From assembly GCF_018728565.1 (NCBI RefSeq), contig NZ_JACSOI010000001.1, positions 682,001 through 746,000 on the forward strand: 64,000 bases of DNA. Reading direction: 5' to 3'. Position 1 is the stretch's first letter. Each line of letters opens with the position of its first letter. Of this stretch, positions 27,142 to 36,835 are shown in pieces. This stretch comes from Zobellia russellii (GTDB lineage Bacteria; Bacteroidota; Bacteroidia; Flavobacteriales; Flavobacteriaceae). Under the pieces are notes generated by a model. It saw nothing but the letters and a program-made list of their open reading frames with translations. It had not been told where the DNA came from and did no database searches. A program made the position numbers and the translations under genes.

Positions 27142-29871
27142 ATGAGATTATTCCTTTGTGGTACCTTTTTATTCATGTGGCATTTTGCCATATGGTCTCA
27201 AGCCAGCTTTTCTGTAGAAGGTATACTTCTTTCATACCGGTCAAAAATTCCTGTTGAAAATGCTAAGATTAACTTGGAAGGTACGAACGCGTATACGGTA
27301 TCTAATGATGAAGGAGTGTTCGTTCTTTCGATTCAAAATTCAGGGGATTACATTTTAGAGATTGAAGCGACCGATTATATTCTTAAAAGGGTACCCATTT
27401 CTGTGGAAAACGGAAACTTGGATTTAGGTACACTTTACTTGGAGGAAGATATTCAGATAGAACAGGCGGATAACCTTATCTCATTGAGTGATGCAGAATT
27501 GTTGGATGATGAAGTAAGTTCTAATTCTTCCGGTCTGCTCAGGGCAACTAGAGATTTATTTTTAAATAGAGCAGCTTTTGATTTTGGTCAGGCATTTTTT
27601 CGGGTACGTGGATACGATTCACAGAACGGAACGGTGCTATTGAACGGTATTTCAATGAATAAGTTTTATGATGGTCGTCCTCAGTGGAACAATTGGGGAG
27701 GCATGAACGATGTAACCAGAAATCAACAATTTACAAATGGCCTAGAAGCATCGGACTATACTTTTGGAGGTATTTTGGGCAACACCAACATAGATACAAG
27801 ACCTTCTGGTTTGCGGCCTGGTACGCGTTTATCTACATCATATTCCAACAGGACCTATGCGGGCAGATTAATGGCCACCTATACTTCTGGCGTTCAAAAA
27901 AATGGTTTGGCGTATTCGGTTTCTGGTTCAAGAAGGTGGGCGAAACAGGGGTATATAGATGGTACATTATATGACGCATTTTCATTTTTTGGTGCTCTAG
28001 AATATCAATTCAATGAAAAGAACAGTATAAACCTTACTGCACTTTGGGCTTCAAATAGACGAGGTCGTTCCTCTGCTATTACAGAGGAGGTCTTTGATTT
28101 GGCAGGTAAAAAATATAATCCTTATTGGGGGGAGCAGAATGGTGAGATCAGAAACTCTCGAGAGCGAAAAATCTCGGAACCGATTTTTATGCTCAACCAT
28201 TATTTTAGCTCCGATTGGTTTAGTTTAATTACGGGAATGGCCTACCAGTCCGGTTCTAATTCTAGAAGTCGGTTAGGGTATTATAATGCGCCAAATCCGG
28301 ACCCAACCTACTATAGGTATTTGCCCAGCTTCTATATCAACTCCCCATTAGGGGCTAATTTTAGTAGTGCTAATGCGGCTAAGGAAGGTTTTTTGAACGA
28401 ACCACAACTTAATTGGAGTCAGGTTTACACAGCTAACACCAATGGAAATGCCGCTTATGTTTTGTATGATGATGTAGCTGATGATACACAGGTAAGTTTA
28501 AATACTGTGGGGAATTTAATTTTAACCGATAGGTTTTTAATGGATTTTGGGTTGAGTTATAAAACCCTGAATTCTGAAAATTATGCTAAAATTAATGATT
28601 TGTTGGGAGCGGATTTTCATGCTGATATTGACCCGTTTTCCGAAACACTGAACGATAGTAACGGAACGGTTGAAAAAGGAGAGGATGACATATTCAATTA
28701 CAATTATAAGATGAAGGCCGATCAGTTTGAGTCGTTCGTTCAATTTAAATATAGTCAAGAAAGGTGGAGTGCATTTATATCCGGTAAATATGCGACTACC
28801 AATTACCAACGAGTAGGTCTTTTTAAAAATGATAGATACCCGCAGAGTTCATTGGGTAAAAGTGATGCAGCAGTATTCAATTCATTGGGAGGCAAATCTG
28901 GTTTTACTTATAAATTAACAGAAAGACATTGGCTGTCCGCTCACGGTTCCTACATGACCAGGCCGCCGGTACTTCAAAATGTGTTTATTAACCCACGCGA
29001 GAATAATAACGTTGTACCCAACATTAGTAATGAAATAAATACGACCGTAGACCTTAATTACTTTCTGCGCCTTCCTAAATTAACTGGTAGGCTTACGGGA
29101 TTTTACACCCGTTTTCAAAATACAACGGACGTAAATTTCTTCTTTGTTGATGCCGGTGTTGGGTCAGACTTCGTCCAGGAGGTTCTCACGGGGCTAGACA
29201 AGCTGCATATGGGCACGGAACTAGGTTTGGAATATCAGTTGTCGTCAGCGGTAAAATTGACCGCTGTGGCTGCTGTAGGCAAGTATGTATATGCGAGCGA
29301 CCCAAATGTTGCCATTAATTTTGATACGGCAGGAAGGGAAGAAGACCTTATAAACTTAGAGGGCACGGTAGATTTGGGTGTTGCCAAAATCAAAGATTAT
29401 AAATTGGCGCAAGGTCCCCAACAAGCTTATGCGATAGGTATAGAGTATCGTGATCCCAAATATTGGTGGGTGGGAGCTACTACTAATTACTTGGCAAATA
29501 ATTATGCAGGCATATCTACTCTTACCAGGACCCGAAGTTTTTATTTGGATCCTGAAACCAATAGCCCGTTTGCGGATGCCACAGAAGAAAATGTGAGTAA
29601 TGCACTGGCTCAAAGACCGCTGGATAATTTTTACCTGCTGAATTTAGTAGGTGGGAAATCTTGGTTGAAGAACGGAAAATACATCAGTGTTTTTGCAAGT
29701 GTCAACAACCTTTTTGATTCCGTGTTCCGGACGGGAGGTTATGAGCAAAGTAGAAATGGTAATTACGGTCAATTCAAGCAAGATAATTTAAGTGGAACAC
29801 CATCCTTTGCTCCTAAGTATTGGTACGGTTATGGACGCACGTATTTTTTAAACTTGGCATATAGCTTTTAG
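27142..29871 (+). CDS. TonB-dependent receptor, nuclease-associated
   Basis: A 909-residue outer-membrane receptor. It has a signal peptide (about 1-20, IWSQ), a carboxypeptidase-D-like domain (SVEGILLSYRSKIPVENAKINLEG), a short plug with VRGYDSQNGTVLLNGI and a barrel ending NLAYSF. It resembles the receptor at 22022 in the plug (…WNNWGGMNDVTR versus …WSNWAGLGDVTT), so the two are paralogues. The stop codon is 1 base from the next start. No SusD homologue is present. Its ligand is unknown; context suggests a product of nucleic acid or phosphoester breakdown. Confidence 0.9.
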   Translation: MRLFLCGTFLFMWHFAIWSQASFSVEGILLSYRSKIPVENAKINLEGTNAYTVSNDEGVFVLSIQNSGDYILEIEATDYILKRVPISVENGNLDLGTLYLEEDIQIEQADNLISLSDAELLDDEVSSNSSGLLRATRDLFLNRAAFDFGQAFFRVRGYDSQNGTVLLNGISMNKFYDGRPQWNNWGGMNDVTRNQQFTNGLEASDYTFGGILGNTNIDTRPSGLRPGTRLSTSYSNRTYAGRLMATYTSGVQKNGLAYSVSGSRRWAKQGYIDGTLYDAFSFFGALEYQFNEKNSINLTALWASNRRGRSSAITEEVFDLAGKKYNPYWGEQNGEIRNSRERKISEPIFMLNHYFSSDWFSLITGMAYQSGSNSRSRLGYYNAPNPDPTYYRYLPSFYINSPLGANFSSANAAKEGFLNEPQLNWSQVYTANTNGNAAYVLYDDVADDTQVSLNTVGNLILTDRFLMDFGLSYKTLNSENYAKINDLLGADFHADIDPFSETLNDSNGTVEKGEDDIFNYNYKMKADQFESFVQFKYSQERWSAFISGKYATTNYQRVGLFKNDRYPQSSLGKSDAAVFNSLGGKSGFTYKLTERHWLSAHGSYMTRPPVLQNVFINPRENNNVVPNISNEINTTVDLNYFLRLPKLTGRLTGFYTRFQNTTDVNFFFVDAGVGSDFVQEVLTGLDKLHMGTELGLEYQLSSAVKLTAVAAVGKYVYASDPNVAINFDTAGREEDLINLEGTVDLGVAKIKDYKLAQGPQQAYAIGIEYRDPKYWWVGATTNYLANNYAGISTLTRTRSFYLDPETNSPFADATEENVSNALAQRPLDNFYLLNLVGGKSWLKNGKYISVFASVNNLFDSVFRTGGYEQSRNGNYGQFKQDNLSGTPSFAPKYWYGYGRTYFLNLAYSF

Positions 29872-29872
29872 T

Positions 29873-31261
29873 ATGGTACAGATGGGAGATAGGCATAGAT
29901 TCAATAAGTTGATTTTTGTTTTTTCGTTTCTTGTAACTGTGTGTTTTAACAGTTGTATAAAGAGCCGTAATTATGAACAGCCACCAAACGACTGTACTTC
30001 AAACCTGACAGCTAATAGTACATATGCAGATGTGAAAAGTCTTTATAAGGGTGATACTTTCCAAATACAAGATGATTTGATAATTGAGGGGTATGTTGTT
30101 TCCTCAGATGAAGCTGGAAACTTTTTTAGTGTACTATATTTTCAGGATAGTTCCGTTAATCCAACCGAGGGATTCCAAATAGAAGTAGACGTTAGGGACT
30201 CGCATTTGTTTTATCCCGTGGGAACAAAAATCGGAATAAAGTTAAAAAGTTTATACCTAGGAAAGAGTAAGGACGTATTTAACCTAGGAGCTACCTTTAC
30301 CTCTTTTGGTAATGTTTCGGTAGGGAGGTTACCGGCTGCTATTGTTAATGAACATGTTTTTAGAATTTGTGACGAAGAAGTATTTGCTGAGCCTACAGTA
30401 ATAACAATTTCCGATGTGAAAAAGGAATTGACCAACACGCTCGTTACGCTTACCGATGTAGAGTTTAAGGAAGAGGAATTAGGTCAACCCTTTGCACTTG
30501 CAGGAGAGGAGACAGAACGTATTCTGGTAGATTGTAACGATAATGAAATTATTATGCTGAACAGCGGGTATTCTGATTTTCAAGCCGATTTGTTGCCGGA
30601 GGGTAAAGGAAGCGTAACAGGGATTTTGTTGAGGGAGAATGCAGATTACAGGATTGGCATTCGTAGTTTGCTGGATATAGACTTCAATCAAGAACGCTGT
30701 ACCGAGTTGGTAGATGAATTTACTTCTGAAAATATATTGATCTCAGAATTAGCCGATCCGGACAATAATGCTTCGGCCAGGTTTGTTGAGCTTTATAATT
30801 CTTCAGATGAAAGTTTAAGTCTTAAAGGCTGGAGCCTAAAGCGGTATACAAATGCGAGCACAGAAGTCAGTTCAGAAATAGACTTGTCCGCTCTAACTAT
30901 AGATGCAAATGGTTTTATAGTGATTTCACCAAACGCTGGGGAGTTTGAAGCGGTTTATGGATTTCCGCCTGATTTAGGTGTAGGAACCAATAGTCCGGCA
31001 GATTCTAACGGAGATGATAATCTTGAACTGGTAGATCCATTCGGAAAAGTAATTGATGTATTTGGGGTTGTAGGAGAAGATGGCAGTGGCACCAATCATG
31101 AATTTGAAGATGGCCGGGCGTTGCGTAAACCAGAATTTTTGAAAGGAAACGGCAGTTTTGATTTTAATGAATGGTATATATGGAACGACTCGGGAGACAT
31201 GGGTACAACCAAACAGGTTAAAATAGCACCGGATGATTTTTCCCCAAAAAAGAAAGGTTAA
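29873..31261 (+). CDS. DUF5689 and lamin-tail-domain lipoprotein
   Basis: A 462-residue lipoprotein (lipobox FNSC, Cys28; an ATG three codons downstream is an equally good start). Residues about 40-275 form a DUF5689 region, with an OB-like segment (DLIIEGYVVSSDEAGNF). Residues about 285-405 form a lamin-tail domain (ILISELADPDNNASARFVELYNSS, GWSLKRY, GFIVISP). Lamin-tail plus OB-fold modules precede the catalytic domain in extracellular nucleases such as ExeM. Here they are separate from the EEP enzyme on the other strand. It is probably surface-exposed and coupled to the preceding receptor. Confidence 0.82.
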   Translation: MVQMGDRHRFNKLIFVFSFLVTVCFNSCIKSRNYEQPPNDCTSNLTANSTYADVKSLYKGDTFQIQDDLIIEGYVVSSDEAGNFFSVLYFQDSSVNPTEGFQIEVDVRDSHLFYPVGTKIGIKLKSLYLGKSKDVFNLGATFTSFGNVSVGRLPAAIVNEHVFRICDEEVFAEPTVITISDVKKELTNTLVTLTDVEFKEEELGQPFALAGEETERILVDCNDNEIIMLNSGYSDFQADLLPEGKGSVTGILLRENADYRIGIRSLLDIDFNQERCTELVDEFTSENILISELADPDNNASARFVELYNSSDESLSLKGWSLKRYTNASTEVSSEIDLSALTIDANGFIVISPNAGEFEAVYGFPPDLGVGTNSPADSNGDDNLELVDPFGKVIDVFGVVGEDGSGTNHEFEDGRALRKPEFLKGNGSFDFNEWYIWNDSGDMGTTKQVKIAPDDFSPKKKG

Positions 31262-31269
31262 ATTTAGTA

Positions 31270-31665
31270 TTACACTAAAATACCTTGTAAAACCTCTGCA
31301 TAAATGGGTTTTATGAGATAATTGTTTTCTAACCCAAAGCTTTTGGCCGTTTCAACATCCATAGGGCTTAAAGAAGAAGTCATCATATAAATTGTTGGCT
31401 CTTCTAGGTCTTTGGGCCATATTTTACGCATTTCGGTAATAAAATCCCATCCGTCCATCACTGGCATATTAATATCTATTAAAATTAGGGAAGGGAGAGA
31501 CATTTTGCCATCTATCATTGTTTTAAAACCTTCTATGGCGTCAAGACCGTTTTCATAAATAACGAGTTCTGGGGAGAATTTTAAAGCTTGCATTGCTCTT
31601 TTTAATCCAAAAACGGCTATCGCATCATCGTCTATAATGCATGTTTTTTCAAAATTGCCCATCAA
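31270..31665 (-). CDS. Single-domain response regulator
   Basis: A 131-residue CheY-like receiver with no output domain. The acidic pocket IDDD (residues 11-14), phospho-acceptor Asp64 (LIDINMP), Thr/Ser pair (MMTSS) and Lys (LIKP) are all present. It is the last gene of a kinase-receiver-receiver cluster, 67 bases after the second receiver. It probably passes phosphate in a relay or binds a target protein directly. It ends 8 bases from the convergent lipoprotein gene. Confidence 0.93.
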   Translation of the reverse strand: MMGNFEKTCIIDDDAIAVFGLKRAMQALKFSPELVIYENGLDAIEGFKTMIDGKMSLPSLILIDINMPVMDGWDFITEMRKIWPKDLEEPTIYMMTSSLSPMDVETAKSFGLENNYLIKPIYAEVLQGILV

Positions 31666-31732
31666 TAAAGTAATATTCGCTTAGCTCTAGGTTTAATGAT
31701 TTTATACAATCGCCTAAAATAAACAAATAGCC

Positions 31733-32149
31733 TTAATTACCTACATTTTGAAGAATATTATGAAGATCTTCTATTGAAATAGGTTTTAAAATGTAGTTGT
31801 TGACAACCTTATATTCATGTATCCTTGCAATATCCCGCGGGTCAACAGAAGAACTTATAATGTAAATGGTAATATTTTCACTGTTGTTATTGGGTAATTG
31901 AACAAATTCATCTAAAAACTCCCACCCGTTCATTATGGGCATGTTTATGTCTAAAAAAATCATAGATGGCAGTTCCTCTCCCTTTTTAGTCATTGCCTTT
32001 AGTCCGTCAAACGCAGCAAGGCCATCATTATAAATAATGATCTCGTCAGCAAAGTCAACTTCGTTCATGATACGTTTGGTGCCGTAGATAAAGATAGGGT
32101 CGTCGTCTATAATGCAGACACTCTTAATTTTAGTGATATTCATATTCAT
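31733..32149 (-). CDS. Single-domain response regulator
   Basis: A 138-residue receiver-only regulator with IDDD (14-17), phospho-acceptor Asp67 (FLDINMP), the ISSS position and LKP. Its ATG overlaps the kinase stop codon by 4 bases (ATGA), so translation is coupled to the kinase. It is related to the downstream receiver (shared IYxDGLxAxxG and DINMP blocks), which suggests duplication. The family resembles Rcp-type partners of PAS/phytochrome kinases. Confidence 0.92.
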   Translation of the reverse strand: MNMNITKIKSVCIIDDDPIFIYGTKRIMNEVDFADEIIIYNDGLAAFDGLKAMTKKGEELPSMIFLDINMPIMNGWEFLDEFVQLPNNNSENITIYIISSSVDPRDIARIHEYKVVNNYILKPISIEDLHNILQNVGN

Positions 32150-34350
32150 GTCAATGGTTTTTTAAAGTGTAGTTTAAAGGTACTTCCCACACCTACGGTG
32201 CTTTCTACCTCAATTTTTCCGCTCATGGCTTCTATTTGGTTTTTCGTAATAAACAGACCTATGCCTTTGGCGTCTTTATTGCGATGAAACGTTTTGTACA
32301 TACCAAAAAGTTTTTCCCTATGCTTGTTTAGGTCTATTCCCAAGCCATTATCTTTAAATGAAAGAATTATATTTTCTTCGTTTACTTCTGAACTTATTTG
32401 GATTAAAGGTTTTCTGTCTGGTGAACTGTATTTAATACCATTAGAGAGTAAGTTTAAAACAATACTGTCTAAATAGGCAGGGATAGCACTAACCATCAGA
32501 TTTTTAGGAATGTTGATTTCGCAAACCGCATTTTTTTCCTGTATTATAAGATTGAGGTTTTTCTTTACATTTTTGATGCTATCATATAGGTTGATGCTCT
32601 TCATCTTTTCCAAAGCACCTACTTTTACCTGAACCACCTCGTTTAAATGTAAAATGGTCTCATTAAGACTGTCTGATGCGCCACTAAGCATGCCCAAAAG
32701 GTTTTGGCGCTCTTCATCACTTTCTTCTTTAACAAGAAATTTAGTAAGCATTGCCAAGTTACTGGAATGTGACCGTAGATTATGTGATACGATGTGGGCA
32801 AAATTTAGAAGGCTTTCATTTTGCTCTGAGGTAATATCAACCAAACGTTTTAATTTTTTTTCGTTTTCTATCTGCGGGGTAATATCCGTAATTTGTGAAA
32901 TGAAGTGTAAAATTTTACCGTTAATATTTTTAACTGCGGTTACGGTCAAAATACCATGAACAATGCTGCCGTTTTTGTGGAAATAACGTTTGCCCATCTG
33001 GTAACTTGGTATTTCTCCGGCAATAGTTTGGTTCAGTAAATCTATGTCATTCTGTAAATCTTCGGGGTGGGTTATTTGCTGAAAGGTTAATTTAAGAAGC
33101 TCTTCTTCTGTGTAGCCTAAACTAGAGCACAGACTTTCGTTTATTTTAATCCATTTGCCAGTTATACTAACAATGGCCATACCTGTATCCGAATTCTCGA
33201 AGGCACCAAAAAAAGATTCTTGACTTTTAGTGAGCATCATCTGGGTATTCTTGAGCTCTGTAATGTCCCAGTTGGTCCCTGTCATTTTTATGGCTTTCCC
33301 TGCGGCATTTCTTTGGGTTACCGCAGTAGCTTTTATGTACCTGATGTCCCCATTAGGCCAAACGACTCTAAACTCGGTATCAAAGTCTTTTACTCCGGAT
33401 ATGGCCTTGGCAATCTCTTGATCTCCCCGGGCTTTATCATCGGGGTGCAGGCCTGCTTGCCAAGCTTCGTACTCACCCTTAAAATCATTTCTGTCAATCC
33501 CGTAGAGTTGGTACATGTTATCGTCCCACACGAGTTGGTTGTTTATGATATCATAGTCCCATATACCAACCTTGGCTCCTTTAGTAGCAACTTCAAGTCT
33601 TTGGGTGGCCTCAAAAAACTTGAGTTCCGTTTTCTTTTTTTCGTCAATATCTTGAAAAGTTCCAAAAATACGTACGCATTTCCCGTCTAGAAACTCAACT
33701 TCGCCTTTTGCCCTAACCCATACCTCATTACCCTTTGCAGTAACGATTATCAACTCTGTATCCCAAGGAGTGCCATCTGTAATGGCATTGGTTACCAAGC
33801 TTGTTATCTTTTCTCTATGTTCTCCCTTTTTATAAAAATTTATGCCGGTTTCTAGGTTCGGTTTAAAATCTCTAGGTACTTCATGGATATCTTTGGTTAT
33901 ATTTGTCCAATGCACAAAATTTGTAGACATATCAACCTCCCAGCCACCTATTCGTGCAACGCGTTCAGCCTTAGCATAAAGTTCTTCACTACGTTTTGTT
34001 TCGGTTACATCTTCTAGGGTAACTATGAGACCTCCTATTTCGTTGTTATTATTGGTCCAAGCGCTTATTCTCCATTTCAGCCATTGGACTTTGCCGTTGG
34101 GGAAAATAAATTTTTCTCCCTCGTTAAGATTTTTTAGTCCCTTTTCAAGGCATTCATGAAGTACGGATTTTAATTTTTCGGGGGTATTTGGAAGTACGTC
34201 AAAATAATTCTCGCCTGTGATTGAGTCATAATCAGGGCAGAAATCGTTTAGCCATACTCTAGAGTTTCCTGCAAAGCGTAGTCGCGTATCCAAAATAGCA
34301 ACTGCACTGGGGGAATCTTTGATTAAGGAAGTTATAGAAAGAGTTTGCAA
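32146..34350 (-). CDS. Multi-PAS sensor histidine kinase
   Basis: A 734-residue soluble kinase; no transmembrane segment is visible. Four PAS/PAC modules can be placed at about 10-117, 130-240, 250-366 and 375-492, each ending in a TxxDITExK-like linker. The phospho-acceptor is His523 in AHIVSHNLRSHSSN, a HWE/His-KA variant. The ATPase domain (about 610-730) has NLLSNGIKYS (N box), DNGLGIDL (G1) and KGIGLFITKNQIEAM (G2). It senses a cytoplasmic signal, likely a small ligand or redox cue, and feeds the two receivers downstream. Confidence 0.93.
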   Translation of the reverse strand: MQTLSITSLIKDSPSAVAILDTRLRFAGNSRVWLNDFCPDYDSITGENYFDVLPNTPEKLKSVLHECLEKGLKNLNEGEKFIFPNGKVQWLKWRISAWTNNNNEIGGLIVTLEDVTETKRSEELYAKAERVARIGGWEVDMSTNFVHWTNITKDIHEVPRDFKPNLETGINFYKKGEHREKITSLVTNAITDGTPWDTELIIVTAKGNEVWVRAKGEVEFLDGKCVRIFGTFQDIDEKKKTELKFFEATQRLEVATKGAKVGIWDYDIINNQLVWDDNMYQLYGIDRNDFKGEYEAWQAGLHPDDKARGDQEIAKAISGVKDFDTEFRVVWPNGDIRYIKATAVTQRNAAGKAIKMTGTNWDITELKNTQMMLTKSQESFFGAFENSDTGMAIVSITGKWIKINESLCSSLGYTEEELLKLTFQQITHPEDLQNDIDLLNQTIAGEIPSYQMGKRYFHKNGSIVHGILTVTAVKNINGKILHFISQITDITPQIENEKKLKRLVDITSEQNESLLNFAHIVSHNLRSHSSNLAMLTKFLVKEESDEERQNLLGMLSGASDSLNETILHLNEVVQVKVGALEKMKSINLYDSIKNVKKNLNLIIQEKNAVCEINIPKNLMVSAIPAYLDSIVLNLLSNGIKYSSPDRKPLIQISSEVNEENIILSFKDNGLGIDLNKHREKLFGMYKTFHRNKDAKGIGLFITKNQIEAMSGKIEVESTVGVGSTFKLHFKKPLT

Positions 34351-34574
34351 TGTTTAGGGGTTTTATCGTAAAAATAGGACTTAACAATGAATAGTACGTT
34401 TCCTTATGAAACATAAGAGACCATATTTAACACAATCCTATATAATATACGCCAATAATATACGAAAAATCTGTCATATTTTGTGTTAGGTTGAATTAAA
34501 CGAGTCGGGCTAAGACATTGTTTATTAAAAATTAGATGCTTTTACTAAAAATCTTATCTCCATCAATCGGTTTA

Positions 34575-34614
34575 ATAGTTAAAATCTATTTTTGAATAAT
34601 ATTTTAATATTATT
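34575..34614 (+). promoter_or_regulatory. Possible oxidative-stress operator upstream of catalase
   Basis: ATAG-TTAAAAT-CTAT (34575-34589) matches one half of the OxyR pattern ATAG-N7-CTAT. Six bases on lies a perfect palindrome AATAATATT-TT-AATATTATT (34595-34614). The second OxyR half is not conserved, and the region is AT-rich, so chance is possible. Confidence 0.35.
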
Positions 34615-34627
34615 TTTTTATACTGTA

Positions 34628-34655
34628 TTTGTCTCTTTTTGGTACCTTTATTTTG
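34628..34655 (+). promoter_or_regulatory. Near-consensus promoter of catalase gene
   Basis: TTTG at 34628-34631, a 16-base spacer, then TTATTTTG at 34648-34655, which differs from TAnnTTTG at one base. Start codon 48 bases later. Confidence 0.4.
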
Positions 34656-34702
34656 AAAATAATTGATACTCAGTGAAATGGGTTGTTTAAAAATACTTAG
34701 AT

Positions 34703-36193
34703 ATGAAGAAAAAATTGACAACATCGGCTGGAGCTCCAGTAGCAAATAATCAGCGCTCAAAAACAGCGGGAGAAAGAGGCCCCGTTGTAGTACAGGACTA
34801 CAAGCTATTGGAAAAGTTAGCGCACCAAAATCGTGAAAGAATACCGGAACGAGTGGTTCATGCCAAAGGATGGGGTGCTATGGGTACTTTTACGGTAACC
34901 CATGATATTTCTAAGTATACATGTGCAAAAATATTCTCTAAAGTAGGTAACCAGATCCCTGTACTTTCACGTTTTTCAACAGTTGCTGGAGAATTGGGCG
35001 CTGCAGATACCGAAAGAGATGTACGTGGTTTTTCTTTAAAATTCTATACGGAAGAAGGTAACTGGGATTTGGTAGGTAACAATACTCCAGTTTTCTTCCT
35101 AAGGGACGGTTATAAATTTCCAGATTTTATACATACACAAAAAAGACACCCTAGAACTAACTTACGTTCCCCTGAAGCAATGTGGGACTATTGGTCGCTA
35201 TCTCCTGAAAGCCTTCATCAGGTAACTATTTTAATGTCCGATCGTGGTATTCCAATTACACCAATGCACATGAACGGGTACGGATCGCATACCTTCAGTT
35301 TTTGGAACAATGATGGTGAACGTTTTTGGGTAAAATTCCATTTTAAAACACAGCAAGGCCATAAGCACTATACCAATGAAGAAACTGCTGAGGTTATAGG
35401 TCAAACCAGAGAAAAATATCAAGAAGAGCTTTTTGGTGCAATTGAAGCTGGAAACTTCCCAAAATGGACGTTAAAGGTGCAGATTATGCCAGAGGCAGAT
35501 GCAGAAAAAACACCGTATAACCCGTTTGATCTTACAAAAGTGTGGCCACATGGCGATTATCCGTTAATAGAAGTTGGAGAGCTTGAGCTAAACAAAAACC
35601 CGGATAATTATTGGCAGTATATTGAGAATGCCGCTTACTCCCCATCTAACGTAGTGCCAGGTATTGGGTTCTCACCGGACAAGGTGCTACAGGCCCGTAT
35701 CTTTTCGTATGCCGATGCACATAGGTACCGTTTGGGAACACATTATGAAGCACTTCCCGCCAATGCACCTCTTAATGAAGTAAATCACTATCATAAAGAT
35801 GGTGCTATGCGATTTTTTAGCAATGACTTTGGAAATCCGGATGCGTATTATGAACCTAATACAAAAGGAGGAGCAGAAGAAGTGCCAAGTGCAGAGGAAC
35901 CGCCAATGAGAATTAACGGAGATGTTAGACGTTATGAGGAGAACGATACCTTTGGGGATTACAAGCAACCCGGAGATTTGTTCCGTATGTTCAATGATGG
36001 TCAAAGACAACGTCTCTTTAATAATATCGCCACTGCCATGGACGGAGTTTCGGAAGAAATAGTGCAAAGGCAGTTGAAACATTTTTATGCAGCTGACCCA
36101 GCCTATGGAACAGGTGTTGAAAAGGCACTAAACGATAGAAAAGGAGGGATTGATCCAAATTCCAATGTAAAACCGGAAGAGGTTGGAGCTTAA
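34703..36193 (+). CDS. katA: Haem catalase, small-subunit monofunctional type
   Basis: Disproportionates hydrogen peroxide. The 496-residue length is that of clade 3 small-subunit catalases. Catalytic His53 ([11 protein letters not shown]) and Asn126 (DLVGNNTP) and the proximal haem Tyr at about 336 ([14 protein letters not shown]) are present, with [20 protein letters not shown] between. An ankyrin-repeat gene follows after a terminator, the same neighbour order as in the Pseudomonas kat-ank pair. Location is cytoplasmic; no signal peptide. Confidence 0.97.
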   Translation: MKKKLTTSAGAPVANNQRSKTAGERGPVVVQDYKLLEKLAHQNRERIPERVVHAKGWGAMGTFTVTHDISKYTCAKIFSKVGNQIPVLSRFSTVAGELGAADTERDVRGFSLKFYTEEGNWDLVGNNTPVFFLRDGYKFPDFIHTQKRHPRTNLRSPEAMWDYWSLSPESLHQVTILMSDRGIPITPMHMNGYGSHTFSFWNNDGERFWVKFHFKTQQGHKHYTNEETAEVIGQTREKYQEELFGAIEAGNFPKWTLKVQIMPEADAEKTPYNPFDLTKVWPHGDYPLIEVGELELNKNPDNYWQYIENAAYSPSNVVPGIGFSPDKVLQARIFSYADAHRYRLGTHYEALPANAPLNEVNHYHKDGAMRFFSNDFGNPDAYYEPNTKGGAEEVPSAEEPPMRINGDVRRYEENDTFGDYKQPGDLFRMFNDGQRQRLFNNIATAMDGVSEEIVQRQLKHFYAADPAYGTGVEKALNDRKGGIDPNSNVKPEEVGA

Positions 36194-36240
36194 TTTTTAA
36201 AATCCATTTCGTAGAAAGTAAAATTGGAGTAATTATTTAT

Positions 36241-36273
36241 AGGGCCGCGGCACATACCGTGGCTCTTTTTTTT
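36241..36273 (+). terminator. Terminator after catalase
   Basis: AGGGCCGCGG-CACATA-CCGTGGCTCT with G-T pairs, then T8. The downstream ankyrin gene is therefore probably transcribed separately or by read-through. Confidence 0.75.
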
Positions 36274-36348
36274 AAATTTATAAATTGAAAGGTATAGGGT
36301 GTGTTTATTCATTAATCATTCTCAAGACCTACATGATACTAGCAGATT

Positions 36349-36822
36349 ATGAGTGACAAAATTTTTAATGAAATACGCTTGGGCAATACACAAGAGGTGG
36401 TCTCAATGCTTAAGGAAAATCCAGAATTGGTAAATACAACAGATCAAAGGGGCTCTACTCCGTTAATTTTGGCTACATATTATGATCAGATAGAGACGGC
36501 CGAGGTGCTTTTGAACAATGGGGCTAAAATAGATGCGGTAGATGCTTCAGGGAACACAGCGCTAATGGGCGTATGTTTTAAAGGTTTTGCGGGCATTGCC
36601 AAAATGTTGATTGAAAAAGGAGCTAACGTTAATGAACGTAATTCAATGGGGGCAACTTGTCTGATATATGCGGCAACTTTTAATAGACTGGAAATAGCAA
36701 AACTGTTATTGGAGCATGGAGCGGATACAACGGCAAAAGACGCCAGGGGCAATACGGCGTTTGACCATGCCAAGATGCAAGGCGTTCCGGAACTTATAAG
36801 TTTATTGGGTACTAACGATTGA
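36349..36822 (+). CDS. Ankyrin-repeat protein (AnkB-like) beside catalase
   Basis: A 157-residue protein made of about four ankyrin repeats: STPLILATYYDQIETAEVLL, NTALMGVCFKGFAGIAKMLI, ATCLIYAATFNRLEIAKLLL and a final capping unit. Each shows the TPLxxA and LLxxGA signature. No signal peptide is visible, unlike Pseudomonas AnkB, so it acts in the cytoplasm. Ankyrin proteins beside catalases can be needed for full catalase activity; here that is an inference from position. It begins a run with the Nudix and omega-amidase genes (13- and 8-base gaps). Confidence 0.9.
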   Translation: MSDKIFNEIRLGNTQEVVSMLKENPELVNTTDQRGSTPLILATYYDQIETAEVLLNNGAKIDAVDASGNTALMGVCFKGFAGIAKMLIEKGANVNERNSMGATCLIYAATFNRLEIAKLLLEHGADTTAKDARGNTAFDHAKMQGVPELISLLGTND

Positions 36823-36835
36823 TTCAGAGATTTAA

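Larger units (their letters stand above)
34351..34702. other. 352-base divergent gap between kinase and catalase
   Basis: AT-rich (about 70 %), no gene. The right end holds an ATAG-N7-CTAT pair, an AT palindrome and a near-consensus promoter for the catalase gene. The left part would hold the kinase promoter; I see no clear box. Confidence 0.55.

Noticed and set aside
33220-33690. 156-codon plus-strand frame inside the sensor kinase
   Set aside because: It is antisense to conserved PAS domains and has no coding signs.
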